Source: JBCCRH01 sp039208045 (GTDB lineage Bacteria; Bacteroidota; Bacteroidia; Chitinophagales; Saprospiraceae). From it: 10,763 nt of DNA. The first letter of the stretch is position 1. Each line of letters starts with the position of its first letter. The notes beneath the pieces were generated by a model. It had not been told where the DNA came from. It made no database searches and saw only the letters and a program-made list of their open reading frames with translations. This document shows, one piece after another, positions 1 through 7,086 of this stretch. The stretch spans positions 1 through 10,763 of the forward strand of contig JBCCRH010000194.1 of assembly GCA_039208045.1 (NCBI GenBank), written 5' to 3'. A program made the position numbers and the translations under genes.

Positions 1-100
1 AGTGTAAAGAAGGCTGAATACAGTCGCATGATAAATAATTTAGTTATTGAATACCTTCACAAATTGTTCGTTTGCTCCTTTATTTGCGCTGCAACAAAGA

Positions 101-116
101 TTTGAGACGTCTCAAA
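101..116. other. 16-base perfect palindrome
   Basis: TTTGAGACGTCTCAAA reads identically on both strands. The word GATTTGAGACGT starting at 99 recurs with one change at 121-132, two helical turns (22 bases) away, so this could be a protein-binding site in the non-coding leader before the yhcG-family gene. No hairpin loop is available at the centre, which favours a duplex-binding site over an RNA stem. The ligand is unknown and the function is inference. Confidence 0.45.
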
Positions 117-131
117 AGATGATTTGAGGCG

Positions 132-188
132 TATTAGTCCGAGATCAGAAAGACCAAGTAGGCATTGAGGCTATTGTTGTAGATTAGT
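132..188 (+). pseudogene. Orphan copy of the 3' tail of the downstream OmpA-domain gene
   Basis: These 57 bases match 3589-3645, the last codons, TAG stop and following base of the envelope protein gene, at 56 of 57 positions. The only difference is at 172 (T against G at 3629), which changes GCG to GCT, both alanine, so the reading frame has been conserved. Upstream of 132 the similarity stops at once and the frame meets a TGA at 125-127, so this is a stub and not a gene. The best explanation is the remnant of a tandem paralogue whose 5' part was lost. Local duplication by recombination when the neighbouring nuclease gene arrived is an alternative. Confidence 0.75.
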
Positions 189-199
189 GACTTTCAGTG

Positions 200-211
200 G
201 ATGTAGGAATA
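200..211 (+). repeat. 12-base direct repeat, left copy
   Basis: GATGTAGGAATA occurs here and again at 1328-1339, so the two copies bracket the yhcG-family gene closely on both sides. A 12-base match can occur by chance in 10 kb. The placement immediately outside one AT-rich gene makes a footprint of insertion or recombination possible, but this is not proven. Confidence 0.4.
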
Positions 212-248
212 GGGATATTCAATTTGATACGACTGATATTCAACGGAT

Positions 249-1304
249 ATGCCACTACTACAAACAAACAAGTCGAATATGAATAATCAACCTATAAAAC
301 CAGAGTTTTATGAACAAATTGTGTTATTGCTTCGCTCCGCTAGGCGAAAAGTTGTCCAAGAGGTAAACAAAACTATGGTGTTTGTTTACTACCAAATTGG
401 GAGAATGATAGTTGAAGAGGAACAACAAGGTCAAAATAGAGCACAGTATGGAAAACAATTACTTAAAGGTCTTTCAATGGTTCTCACCGATGAATTTGGT
501 AAAGGGTTTTCTGTCACCAACATCCAACAAATGAGGAACTTCTATCTAGTTTACAAAAGTCAGCAGACAGTGTCTGCTAAATCTGAAAGTCTTTTAAAAG
601 AGTTCCTTTTAAGTTGGTCACATTACCTACTCCTAATGAGAATTAATGAGCCTCATGAGCGAGACTTCTATGAAATTGAGGCCGTTAAGCATAAGTGGAG
701 TGTCAGAGAGCTACAAAGGCAATACGACTCAGCACTTTATACAAGGCTGGCCCTGAGTAGAGATAAAGAAAAAGTGAAAGAGCTCTCGGAAAAAGGACTA
801 GTTATCGAGAAGCCAAAAGATGCGATAAAGGATCCATATATTTTAGAATTCATTGGATTATCAGAGAAGGCTGCTTATTCAGAAACCGACCTAGAACAAG
901 AACTAATAAATAAGCTGGAGCAATTTTTACTTGAACTGGGTACGGGCTTTACGTTTGTAGCTAGACAAAAGAGAATCACATTTGATGAGAAACATTTTAG
1001 GATTGACCTTGTATTTTATAATCGTATTTTACGATGCTTCGTTCTGATAGATTTAAAGATTGGAGAATTAAAACACCAAGATATTGGTCAGATGATGATG
1101 TACGTTAACTACTATGATAGAGAATTAAAACTGGAAGAAGAAAATAATACAGTAGGGATTATCTTGTGTCAGAATAAAAGTGAATCAGTAGTAAAGTATA
1201 CTCTCCCTAAAGAGAACGAACAAATTTTTGCAAGTAAATACAAAACAGTATTACCAAGTAGAGAAGAGTTGAAAGCATTAATGGAAAACAAGAACGTGGA
1301 ATAA
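249..1304 (+). CDS. YhcG-family (DUF1016) PD-(D/E)XK nuclease
   Basis: A 351-residue protein with both halves of the YhcG/DUF1016 family. Residues about 20-170 are the N-terminal helical domain, with the familiar GKGFSVTNIQQMRNFY stretch at 85-99. Residues about 200-345 are the PD-(D/E)XK nuclease domain. Putative catalytic positions are D253 in FRIDLVFYN, D268 and K270 in VLIDLKIGEL, and Q281 in DIGQMMMYVNYYDRE. All are intact, so an active metal-dependent DNase is expected. The family is a scattered accessory gene, often near mobile or defence genes; its cellular role is not settled. ATG 249 gives the longest frame, but ATG 279 (residue 11, MNNQPIKPEF) fits usual family starts at least as well. 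The gene is AT-rich (27-37% GC in three hand-counted lines) relative to glyQS, suggesting transfer. No methylase or restriction partner lies beside it. Confidence 0.9.
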   Translation: MPLLQTNKSNMNNQPIKPEFYEQIVLLLRSARRKVVQEVNKTMVFVYYQIGRMIVEEEQQGQNRAQYGKQLLKGLSMVLTDEFGKGFSVTNIQQMRNFYLVYKSQQTVSAKSESLLKEFLLSWSHYLLLMRINEPHERDFYEIEAVKHKWSVRELQRQYDSALYTRLALSRDKEKVKELSEKGLVIEKPKDAIKDPYILEFIGLSEKAAYSETDLEQELINKLEQFLLELGTGFTFVARQKRITFDEKHFRIDLVFYNRILRCFVLIDLKIGELKHQDIGQMMMYVNYYDRELKLEEENNTVGIILCQNKSESVVKYTLPKENEQIFASKYKTVLPSREELKALMENKNVE

Positions 1305-1327
1305 ATAAGTCAGAATCATGAGGAAGT

Positions 1328-1339
1328 GATGTAGGAATA
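1328..1339 (+). repeat. 12-base direct repeat, right copy
   Basis: Second copy of GATGTAGGAATA, 24 bases after the nuclease stop codon. It pairs with the copy at 200-211, leaving a unit of about 1.1 kb that holds only the yhcG-family gene. No transposase and no terminal inverted repeats were seen inside that unit. Confidence 0.4.
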
Positions 1340-1403
1340 CCTTTTACATAAGTGTTCCGTTTGGTCAAAGTCCCGTTAGGTATAAAAACCATTGAGACCA
1401 TTT

Positions 1404-3644
1404 ATGAAGAGTAGAATTAGAAAATGGAGTCTACTGGCACTTTCCATAAGAATATCGCTAATCAGTTGCCTAGCACAGCCCTCCAACTTAGTTCCCAACG
1501 CTAGTTTTGAACAACTAGCCCAGCAACCAAAAGGCTATATTGTTTCTCCACTCCAATTCGACTCCTGTGCAGTCGACTGGGAAGTAGTAAACCTAACAAC
1601 TCCCGATATTGTGGCCAACTCCTTTTTCCCAAAAAGTGTTGCTAAATATTTTGGTACTCCACATCAAGGTGCCCATATGCTTGGCCTTGGTAATACAACT
1701 AAGTCTTTCACCGAATATGCTTCCTGTAAGCTTATTACACCATTAGCTAAAGGTCAAACTTATAAAGCAACGTTCTGGGTACGATTAGCACGTGCTACTG
1801 GGGGCACCCTCCATTTTAGCCGCCAGTTGCTCAACACTTCTTTTGGATTGCTACTATCAACAGAGAAAATTTTCCATTATAATGGAAACATGATTAGCGC
1901 CAAGCCACAAGTCACTGCCGACTCAGAAGGAATTTGGGTCGACGATCAGGAGTGGACACCGGTGGAAGCGATCTTTAAGGCAGAACAAGCCTACACTCAC
2001 CTGACCATTGGCCAGTTTTTTGACGATAGTGCAATCGTACCACTCTTAATTAATGGCTATGTACTAATTGATGACATTTCCATTGTATCCTATAAGGAGT
2101 CATATTCCCTTAACCCTCCGGTAATATCTTTTGAGGAACAAGTATTCTTCCAGTCGGGTAGTTCGGAAATTGCCCCTCAATATTTCTCCACACTAGATAC
2201 TATAGTTTCAAAACTCAAGCAAACAACCGAGGGTCTCGACCTCATTGGGCATACGGATGATATTGGAAGTACCCCGTCTAACTTCAAACTGGCGGCCCAA
2301 CGTGCCAAAGCAGTTTATGACTACTTGATTGCCAAAGGTGTGGATTCCCGAAAGCTTCTCTACTATGGCATGGGGGATTGGATGGCTAAGTCTGGCACTG
2401 CTAAAGCGACTAACCGCCGCGTCGAGTTTCGCTCTTGGCTAATAGATACCGTACCCAGCGTCACTCCCAAGGATGTTTATCGATTTTCAAGCGAGATAGA
2501 AGCGGATGCCGCCTATCCTACTTGGGAGTACACCTTCATTGGGGCATACGAGAAGGCCCTATCGGCCCGCGCGGGAAAAACGGGATCCACAGACAACCTC
2601 CCTCAACTCATAGATTCTCTTAGCTTGAGCTTAATCGATGCGAAAGATTATATTTTGCGCCAAGCAGCTCACCAACAGGCGGTATTTTTTAATGAAGCCC
2701 ACCATATTCCTCAACATCGCTTCTTTGTGACCCATCTTCTAAAAGACTTATATGCGCTTGGGTATCGCTATTTGGGTCTTGAAGCACTGACTGATGCTAC
2801 TACACTAATCGAAAACAATTACCCAACTCTAGCAATAGGCTATTATACCAGAGAGCCCCTCATGGCTGAACTCCTTAGGGAAGCAATGAAGCTAGGCTTC
2901 CAAGTATTTGGCTATGAAGCCACCAACCATCAGCAACGCTACCTCAAGCAATACTTAGCCCACCAAGAGAGTAACCCTACAGAGACCATAGAAGTTACAA
3001 ACCCTGATGGCACCACTCAGACCATGAATCTGACTGATTGGAACATAGATAGAAATGCCAGAGAATTAGCGCAAGCAATCAATATTCAGAATATATTCGC
3101 TCATGATCCTACCGCCAAGCTCCTTATTCATGCTGGCTTTGGGCATATCAAAGAAGCGACAATTGCAGGTTGGGAGCCGATGGCCGCACAATTCAAAAAG
3201 ATTACAGCCATTGATCCGCTTACCATCGATCAGACTAAATTTCCGGCAATAGAGCAACCCTATATCACTTCTCCCACCATTTTGACGGATGCAGCTCAGC
3301 AACCCTATATCTTACCAGACTTTGATCCCACTGTCGCAACGCCCTATGTTCGTACTATGGACATGCATGTAATAACTCCCTACACGAACTCCTCGGATAA
3401 GCATTGGCTATTGACTACAGCTAAACGGAAATTCTCATTAAAGGAAATAGTATCAGCTTATGATTGTCCTTGTTTAGTGCATGTTTATGCTACGGACGAA
3501 CCCATTAGTAAGGCAGTACCGATTATGGTTGTAGAATACTCCCATAAACAGCCTACCCCTGTGATTTTGCCCCCAGGCAAATACCGCTTATTAGTCCGAG
3601 ATCAGAAAGACCAAGTAGGCATTGAGGCGATTGTTGTAGATTAG
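1404..3644 (+). CDS. Envelope protein: jelly-roll-like region, OmpA domain and EreA/ChaN-like domain
   Basis: A 746-residue exported multidomain protein. I chose ATG 1404; a TTG at 1392 would add four residues. The N-terminus is basic then hydrophobic and ends LISC (C22), which fits a lipobox, though cleavage after LAQ two residues later is also possible. Residues about 30-230 begin NLVPNASFE and resemble the carbohydrate-binding-like jelly roll that precedes OmpA domains in Bacteroidota. Residues 243-343 are an OmpA/peptidoglycan-binding domain (GHTDDIGS, NRRVEF). Residues about 410-605 carry FFNEAHHIPQHR (E431, H433), LGLEAL (E460), YEATNH (E505) and HAGFGH (H576, H581). This acidic/histidine pattern resembles the erythromycin-esterase/ChaN/TraB superfamily; that assignment is inference. 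The C-terminal ~130 residues are unassigned. The protein is probably anchored to peptidoglycan; its substrate is unknown. The final 19 codons are duplicated upstream at 132-188. Confidence 0.75.
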   Translation: MKSRIRKWSLLALSIRISLISCLAQPSNLVPNASFEQLAQQPKGYIVSPLQFDSCAVDWEVVNLTTPDIVANSFFPKSVAKYFGTPHQGAHMLGLGNTTKSFTEYASCKLITPLAKGQTYKATFWVRLARATGGTLHFSRQLLNTSFGLLLSTEKIFHYNGNMISAKPQVTADSEGIWVDDQEWTPVEAIFKAEQAYTHLTIGQFFDDSAIVPLLINGYVLIDDISIVSYKESYSLNPPVISFEEQVFFQSGSSEIAPQYFSTLDTIVSKLKQTTEGLDLIGHTDDIGSTPSNFKLAAQRAKAVYDYLIAKGVDSRKLLYYGMGDWMAKSGTAKATNRRVEFRSWLIDTVPSVTPKDVYRFSSEIEADAAYPTWEYTFIGAYEKALSARAGKTGSTDNLPQLIDSLSLSLIDAKDYILRQAAHQQAVFFNEAHHIPQHRFFVTHLLKDLYALGYRYLGLEALTDATTLIENNYPTLAIGYYTREPLMAELLREAMKLGFQVFGYEATNHQQRYLKQYLAHQESNPTETIEVTNPDGTTQTMNLTDWNIDRNARELAQAINIQNIFAHDPTAKLLIHAGFGHIKEATIAGWEPMAAQFKKITAIDPLTIDQTKFPAIEQPYITSPTILTDAAQQPYILPDFDPTVATPYVRTMDMHVITPYTNSSDKHWLLTTAKRKFSLKEIVSAYDCPCLVHVYATDEPISKAVPIMVVEYSHKQPTPVILPPGKYRLLVRDQKDQVGIEAIVVD

Positions 3645-3645
3645 T
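3589..3645 (+). repeat. 57-base direct repeat, copy inside the intact gene
   Basis: This is the functional copy of the repeat found at 132-188; together they bracket about 3.4 kb containing the yhcG-family gene and the envelope gene. It encodes the last residues of the envelope protein (VRDQKDQVGIEAIVVD) plus the stop codon. Similarity ends one base past the stop, although a short CTTTCA word follows in both places. Confidence 0.75.
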
Positions 3646-3678
3646 AGTTATTCTTCACTTTCAAAAGGTATCATTACT

Positions 3679-4050
3679 ATGAAATTAGGAATACTATCAA
3701 TCAGCTTATCCGTAAAGGACTTGGCGGTATCCAAAGCATTTTACGAGAATTTGGGCTTCACACAATTTGGGGGAAGCACGGAAATGAATTACTTAATCAT
3801 GAAAAATGGAGATTCCTTGATTGGGTTATTCCACGGCATGTTTGAAGGGAATATTATCACCTTTAACCCCGGTTGGGATAGTGATGCTAATACACTGGAA
3901 GATTTTGATGATGTGAGGGCTATCCAAAAGCACCTCAAAGGACAAGGAATTACCTTACAAAAGGAAGTAGAGGGAGCTACCGCTGGCCCTGCTAGCATTA
4001 TGGTTACAGACCCTGACGGTAATATGATTTTGATTGATCAGCACGTGTAG
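3679..4050 (+). CDS. VOC-family (glyoxalase-like) protein
   Basis: A 123-residue single-domain member of the vicinal oxygen chelate superfamily, cytoplasmic with no signal peptide. The fold signature is clear: SISLSVKDLAVSKAFYENLGF at the first strand-helix, LFHGMFEGNIITFNPGWD in the middle and DPDGNMILIDQHV at the end. The FNPGWD and DQHV motifs mark a widespread uncharacterised subfamily of about 120 residues often labelled lactoylglutathione lyase. The first-strand histidine ligand of classical glyoxalase I is replaced by S7, so methylglyoxal detoxification should not be assumed. It lies 34 bases after the envelope gene on the same strand and could be co-transcribed with it. It converges with the next gene, leaving one base between stop codons. 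Confidence 0.85.
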   Translation: MKLGILSISLSVKDLAVSKAFYENLGFTQFGGSTEMNYLIMKNGDSLIGLFHGMFEGNIITFNPGWDSDANTLEDFDDVRAIQKHLKGQGITLQKEVEGATAGPASIMVTDPDGNMILIDQHV

Positions 4051-4051
4051 G

Positions 4052-4495
4052 CTATGGCCAAAAGTCGCCAACAGTGTCGCTCATAGCTTGCGCACCACTA
4101 AAACGTTGTGCTTGATGGAATTTTACCTGCTGAATCAGACGGTCTAAAAAAGTCTTAGGCCGACTGGAAGGGCAGGTCATTTCAATAAACCCTAAAATTT
4201 GGGCAGCAGTCTCAGGACTACATCCCTTCTCTGCTAGATATTGCTGTGCAATCGCTTGACTAACGCTACGTTTTTCGTATTGGCCTTCAATACAGCCTAC
4301 ATTATGCAATAAAGCAGCGAGCGCTAAGTGCTCTAGCGTAGTGTCCGATAATTCATGGTGCAAGCCAGCTGCAATAAGCGCATTTTTGAAATCCATGCTT
4401 TGATCAAACTGGAAAGTACTGAAACCGTATGGCAAGTGTTCTTGGTAGATCGATTTGACAAACCAAAAGGTATGATTGATAAGCGGGGTGTTCAT
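4052..4495 (-). CDS. Degenerate HD-domain protein (HD changed to HN)
   Basis: A 147-residue cytoplasmic protein that follows the pattern of small bacterial HD phosphohydrolases. Residues 38-66 (FKNALIAAG... LALAALLHNVG) match the helix carrying the signature LFHDVG, and residues 72-106 (YEKRSVSQAIAQQYLAEKG, then ILGFIEMT) match the following helices. The metal-binding His-Asp is His64-Asn65 here. The usual earlier YHNxxH-type histidines are absent from the corresponding stretch GFSTFQFD (24-31). The C-terminal segment with the final aspartate ligand is not recognisable, and the protein is shorter than most relatives. It is probably a pseudoenzyme or a decaying gene, although the frame is fully open. 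A role in binding a nucleotide or partner protein is possible but not shown. It lies 131 bases downstream of the GIN-domain gene on the same strand. Confidence 0.65.
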   Translation of the reverse strand: MNTPLINHTFWFVKSIYQEHLPYGFSTFQFDQSMDFKNALIAAGLHHELSDTTLEHLALAALLHNVGCIEGQYEKRSVSQAIAQQYLAEKGCSPETAAQILGFIEMTCPSSRPKTFLDRLIQQVKFHQAQRFSGAQAMSDTVGDFWP

Positions 4496-4626
4496 ATTAG
4501 ATCATTTTCTAGGGATGGTCTGTAATTAGTGCATCAGGATTTTGGTTGCAAGATACTTTCTAATTCTACAGAAAGCAGTCTGATTTAGACCAATATAGTA
4601 AATGAAGGGAGGAACGATAAAATACC

Positions 4627-5319
4627 TTAAAGCTTTGTGATTCCACCTGACATAAACTCCTTAAAACTAGTCTCATTCGGGTTGCCCTTATAGTTGACTA
4701 TCCCTCCTGTATTAGCGGAGACCTCCAGCATATTAATGACATGTACATCAGCTAAGCCTCCAGTATTGGCTTTTATATAAGTAGTAGCAGTCTCTAGCTC
4801 CAAGCCTTTGTAATGGCCTCCGGTACTCACACTAACATTTTGCCGCTTCGATGTTCCGCTCAAAGCTACTTCACCTCCCTCTTTAGCTCGAATATCCAGC
4901 GCATTCATTGCTACGGCCAATTCAACAACTGCACCGCTCCCTGCGCGCGCCTCCAATTTGTCTCCACTGATCGTACCACGCCCTGTAATTCGCCCCCCTG
5001 CACTAGCTCTTGCTGAGCGTAGTGTTTGATACGTTACATATACCTTCACTTTGCCATCCTTAGAAAATACAGAATTGAGTAAGCTCACTTTTAGGGTCCC
5101 TTTCTTCACTTCTATTTTGACCTTATCTTCTGAAATATTCATTGCTTCTAAACGTGCTGACTCCGTGGCGCCTTCTTCCAAAATGACTTCGACATCACCC
5201 CTCACTCGAATTTCATCAAAATGATCTAAACGAACAGCATTATCTTGTGACTGAATAGGTGCAACGGCGATTAGTCCAAAAAAAGTAGCAATGAGGGTGA
5301 TTTTCCAAAGGTTCTTCAT
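4627..5319 (-). CDS. Secreted GIN-domain (DUF2807) protein
   Basis: A 230-residue protein with a cleavable signal peptide (MKNLWKITLIATFFGLIAVAPIQSQ, cleavage probably near residue 25). The mature part starts FDEIRVRGDVEVILEEG, the standard opening of the putative auto-transporter adhesin/head GIN domain, DUF2807. The body is a run of short beta turns with repeated glycine corners: RASAGGRITGRG, RAGSGAVVEL, KEGGEVALSG, STGGHYKGL, NTGGLADVHV, NTGGIVNYKG. This is the expected signature of a right-handed parallel beta-helix. It ends with the typical short SGGITKL-type tail. These proteins are very common in Bacteroidota and are thought to be periplasmic or surface-exposed; the molecular role is unknown. 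It is transcribed divergently from glyQS across a 126-base gap. Confidence 0.88.
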   Translation of the reverse strand: MKNLWKITLIATFFGLIAVAPIQSQDNAVRLDHFDEIRVRGDVEVILEEGATESARLEAMNISEDKVKIEVKKGTLKVSLLNSVFSKDGKVKVYVTYQTLRSARASAGGRITGRGTISGDKLEARAGSGAVVELAVAMNALDIRAKEGGEVALSGTSKRQNVSVSTGGHYKGLELETATTYIKANTGGLADVHVINMLEVSANTGGIVNYKGNPNETSFKEFMSGGITKL

Positions 5320-5379
5320 AACAGACGGATATTATTTTTTCGATTTTTCCTCTCTTCAACGCCTTATCTTTTACTAGAA

Positions 5380-5412
5380 TTGTGTAGAGATTGTTGATTT
5401 TTACGATCTTTG
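5380..5412 (+). promoter_or_regulatory. Candidate Bacteroidota-type promoter for glyQS
   Basis: TTG at 5380-5382 and GATCTTTG at 5405-5412 are separated by 22 bases. This resembles the Bacteroidota sigma-A pattern TTG-N(17-23)-TAnnTTTG with one mismatch in the -7 box. The transcript would start near 5419 and have a short leader before ATG 5446. Assigned from pattern alone. Confidence 0.45.
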
Positions 5413-5445
5413 CACCCTTAACAAATAAGCAGTTAGAAAGAAATA

Positions 5446-6999
5446 ATGGCACAACAAAACGATCAGTTTAAGAAAGTGGTGGCTCACTGTAAAGAGTATG
5501 GTTTTATTTACCAGTCGAGCGAGATATATGATAATCTTAGTGCAGTCTACGATTATGGCCCTTATGGTTCGGAATTGAAGAACAATATTAAGCAATACTG
5601 GTGGAAGTCGATGGTGCAACTACATGATAATATTGTAGGGATTGATGCTGCTATTTTTATGCACCCCAAGACCTGGAAAGCCTCCGGCCACGTTGATGCC
5701 TTCAATGATCCCTTGATTGACAACAAGGACAGCAAAAAGCGCTATCGTGCTGACCAGTTGATTGAGGGGTATATGGAGAAGCTGGAAGATAAGATTAAGA
5801 AAGAAGTTACCAAGGCTAAGAAGCGCTTTAAAGATGATTTTGACGAAACGAAGTTTTTGGCGGAAAGCCCAAGAGTACTCAAGTACCGCGAGCAGATCAG
5901 TACGGTATTGGAGCGCTTCAAAGCGGCTATGGGCAATGAGGACATGGCAGGACTAAAGTCAATCATTGACGACTATGAGATTGCTGACCCAGAGAGTGGC
6001 TCGCGTAACTGGACGGATGTACGGATGTTTAACCTCATGTTTTCGACGCAATTGGGAAATATTGCCGGTGAAGAAGGAAAGCTCTATTTGCGCCCGGAGA
6101 CGGCACAAGGTATTTTTGTCAACTTCCTCAATGTGCAGAAAACTACGCGGCAGAAGTTACCTTTCGGTATTGCACAAATCGGAAAAGCGTTCCGTAACGA
6201 AATCGTTGCACGCCAATTCATCTTCCGCATGCGCGAATTTGAGCAGATGGAGATGCAATTTTTCATTCGCCCCGGCGAAGAAATGAAGTGGTACGAGCAC
6301 TGGAAGGAAACCCGCATGAAGTGGCACCTCGCGCTTGGCACCCCCGCTGAAAAACTGCGCTTCCACAACCACGACAACCTAGCACACTACGCCAATGCAG
6401 CCTTAGATATTGAGTTTGAATTTCCATTCGGCTTCCGCGAGCTAGAGGGTATACACTCCCGTACCGACTTTGACTTAGGGAGTCACCAGGAGCTGTCTGG
6501 TAAGAAAATGCAATACTTCGATCCGGAACTGAAAGAGAACTATGTGCCCTATGTTGTAGAAACTTCCATCGGCTGCGACCGGATGTTCTTAGCAGTGATG
6601 AGCCAAGCGCTTCAAGAAGAAGTAGTGAAAGGTTCTGAGGGCAAAGAACGTACGCGCGAAGTACTAAAGCTCCACCCTGCCTTGGCACCTGTAAAAGCAG
6701 CTATTTTACCGCTTAAGCGCAATGATGAGCGCCTAGTTAAAGCCGCGAAAGACATCTATAAAGACCTAAGCCTATCGGTAAATTGCCAGTACGACGATAC
6801 TGGAAGTATTGGCAAGCTGTATAGCCGCCAGGATGCTATTGGTACGCCATTCTGCATCACTGCCGATTTTGACACCCTAGAGGATAACACAGTCACTATT
6901 CGCGACCGCGATACCTTAGCACAGGAGCGCGTGAAAATTGAGGAGCTATCCAGAATTGTGGAAGAGCGGGTAGATATGAAGCAGTTGTTGCGGGGGTAA
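5446..6999 (+). CDS. glyQS: Glycyl-tRNA synthetase, single-chain dimeric type
   Basis: A 517-residue class II aminoacyl-tRNA synthetase that charges tRNA-Gly with glycine using ATP in the cytoplasm. It is the single-chain alpha2 form, not the alpha2beta2 GlyQ/GlyS form. Motif 1 surrounds YDYGPYGSELKNNI (35-48) and the substrate region MHPKTWKASGHVDAF follows (72-86). A lysine/glutamate-rich helical insertion spans about 95-180, as in relatives. LYLRPETAQGIF (213-224), motif 2 FRNEIVARQFIFRMREFEQ (249-267), GIHSRTDFDLGSH (335-347) and motif 3 ETSIGCDRMFLAV (372-384) complete the active site. The anticodon-binding domain covers about 414-510, including GKLYSRQDAIGTPFC. Length and motifs are normal and no key residue is missing. 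Start AUG follows an A-rich leader with no clear Shine-Dalgarno, as expected for the phylum. Confidence 0.97.
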   Translation: MAQQNDQFKKVVAHCKEYGFIYQSSEIYDNLSAVYDYGPYGSELKNNIKQYWWKSMVQLHDNIVGIDAAIFMHPKTWKASGHVDAFNDPLIDNKDSKKRYRADQLIEGYMEKLEDKIKKEVTKAKKRFKDDFDETKFLAESPRVLKYREQISTVLERFKAAMGNEDMAGLKSIIDDYEIADPESGSRNWTDVRMFNLMFSTQLGNIAGEEGKLYLRPETAQGIFVNFLNVQKTTRQKLPFGIAQIGKAFRNEIVARQFIFRMREFEQMEMQFFIRPGEEMKWYEHWKETRMKWHLALGTPAEKLRFHNHDNLAHYANAALDIEFEFPFGFRELEGIHSRTDFDLGSHQELSGKKMQYFDPELKENYVPYVVETSIGCDRMFLAVMSQALQEEVVKGSEGKERTREVLKLHPALAPVKAAILPLKRNDERLVKAAKDIYKDLSLSVNCQYDDTGSIGKLYSRQDAIGTPFCITADFDTLEDNTVTIRDRDTLAQERVKIEELSRIVEERVDMKQLLRG

Positions 7000-7030
7000 T
7001 AAGGAATTTTATCCGGAGTATAATATGTGT

Positions 7031-7068
7031 AATTGCGTATCAAAGTTTTAACATTTTGATACGCAATT
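7031..7068. promoter_or_regulatory. Perfect 14-base inverted repeat, probable operator
   Basis: AATTGCGTATCAAA at 7031-7044 is perfectly complementary to 7055-7068, with a 10-base spacer. It ends 18 bases before the antitoxin start and overlaps the predicted -33 box. Autoregulation by the module's own products is the natural inference. A terminator for glyQS is less likely because the stem is AT-rich, is not followed by a T-run, and lies next to the downstream promoter. Confidence 0.65.
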
Positions 7069-7082
7069 TAGTTATATCTTTA
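7056..7082 (+). promoter_or_regulatory. Candidate promoter for the Panacea module
   Basis: TTG at 7056-7058 and TATCTTTA at 7075-7082 (one mismatch to TAnnTTTG) are 16 bases apart, slightly shorter than usual. Transcription would begin at or within a few bases of ATG 7087, giving a nearly leaderless mRNA. The right arm of the inverted repeat covers the TTG box, so binding there would block transcription. Confidence 0.4.
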
Positions 7083-7086
7083 TTCT

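Noticed and set aside
1..105. Open plus-strand frame entering from the left edge and ending TGA at 103-105
   Set aside because: Only 34 codons, with no start visible. A segment (MINNLVIEYLHKLF) faintly recalls alpha/beta-hydrolase C-termini, but that is too little to call a gene.
132..3645. A single mobile element bounded by 57-base attachment sites
   Set aside because: No integrase or transposase lies inside, and the orphan tail is upstream of the intact gene, the wrong order for integration into a gene 3' end.
4556..4575. CTTTCT/AGAAAG hairpin as a terminator for the GIN-domain gene
   Set aside because: Only six pairs with an eight-base loop and no T-run; too weak to list as a terminator.
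5401..5619. Minus-strand frame over the 5' end of glyQS
   Set aside because: Lies opposite strongly conserved glyQS codons, has no recognisable motif, and looks like a shadow frame.
6084..6688. Several minus-strand open frames inside glyQS
   Set aside because: They oppose the catalytic core of a well-conserved synthetase; composition alone explains the open frames.
7031..7068. Inverted repeat read as the glyQS rho-independent terminator
   Set aside because: AT-rich stem with no following T-run, and it overlaps the likely promoter of the downstream pair; an operator fits better.
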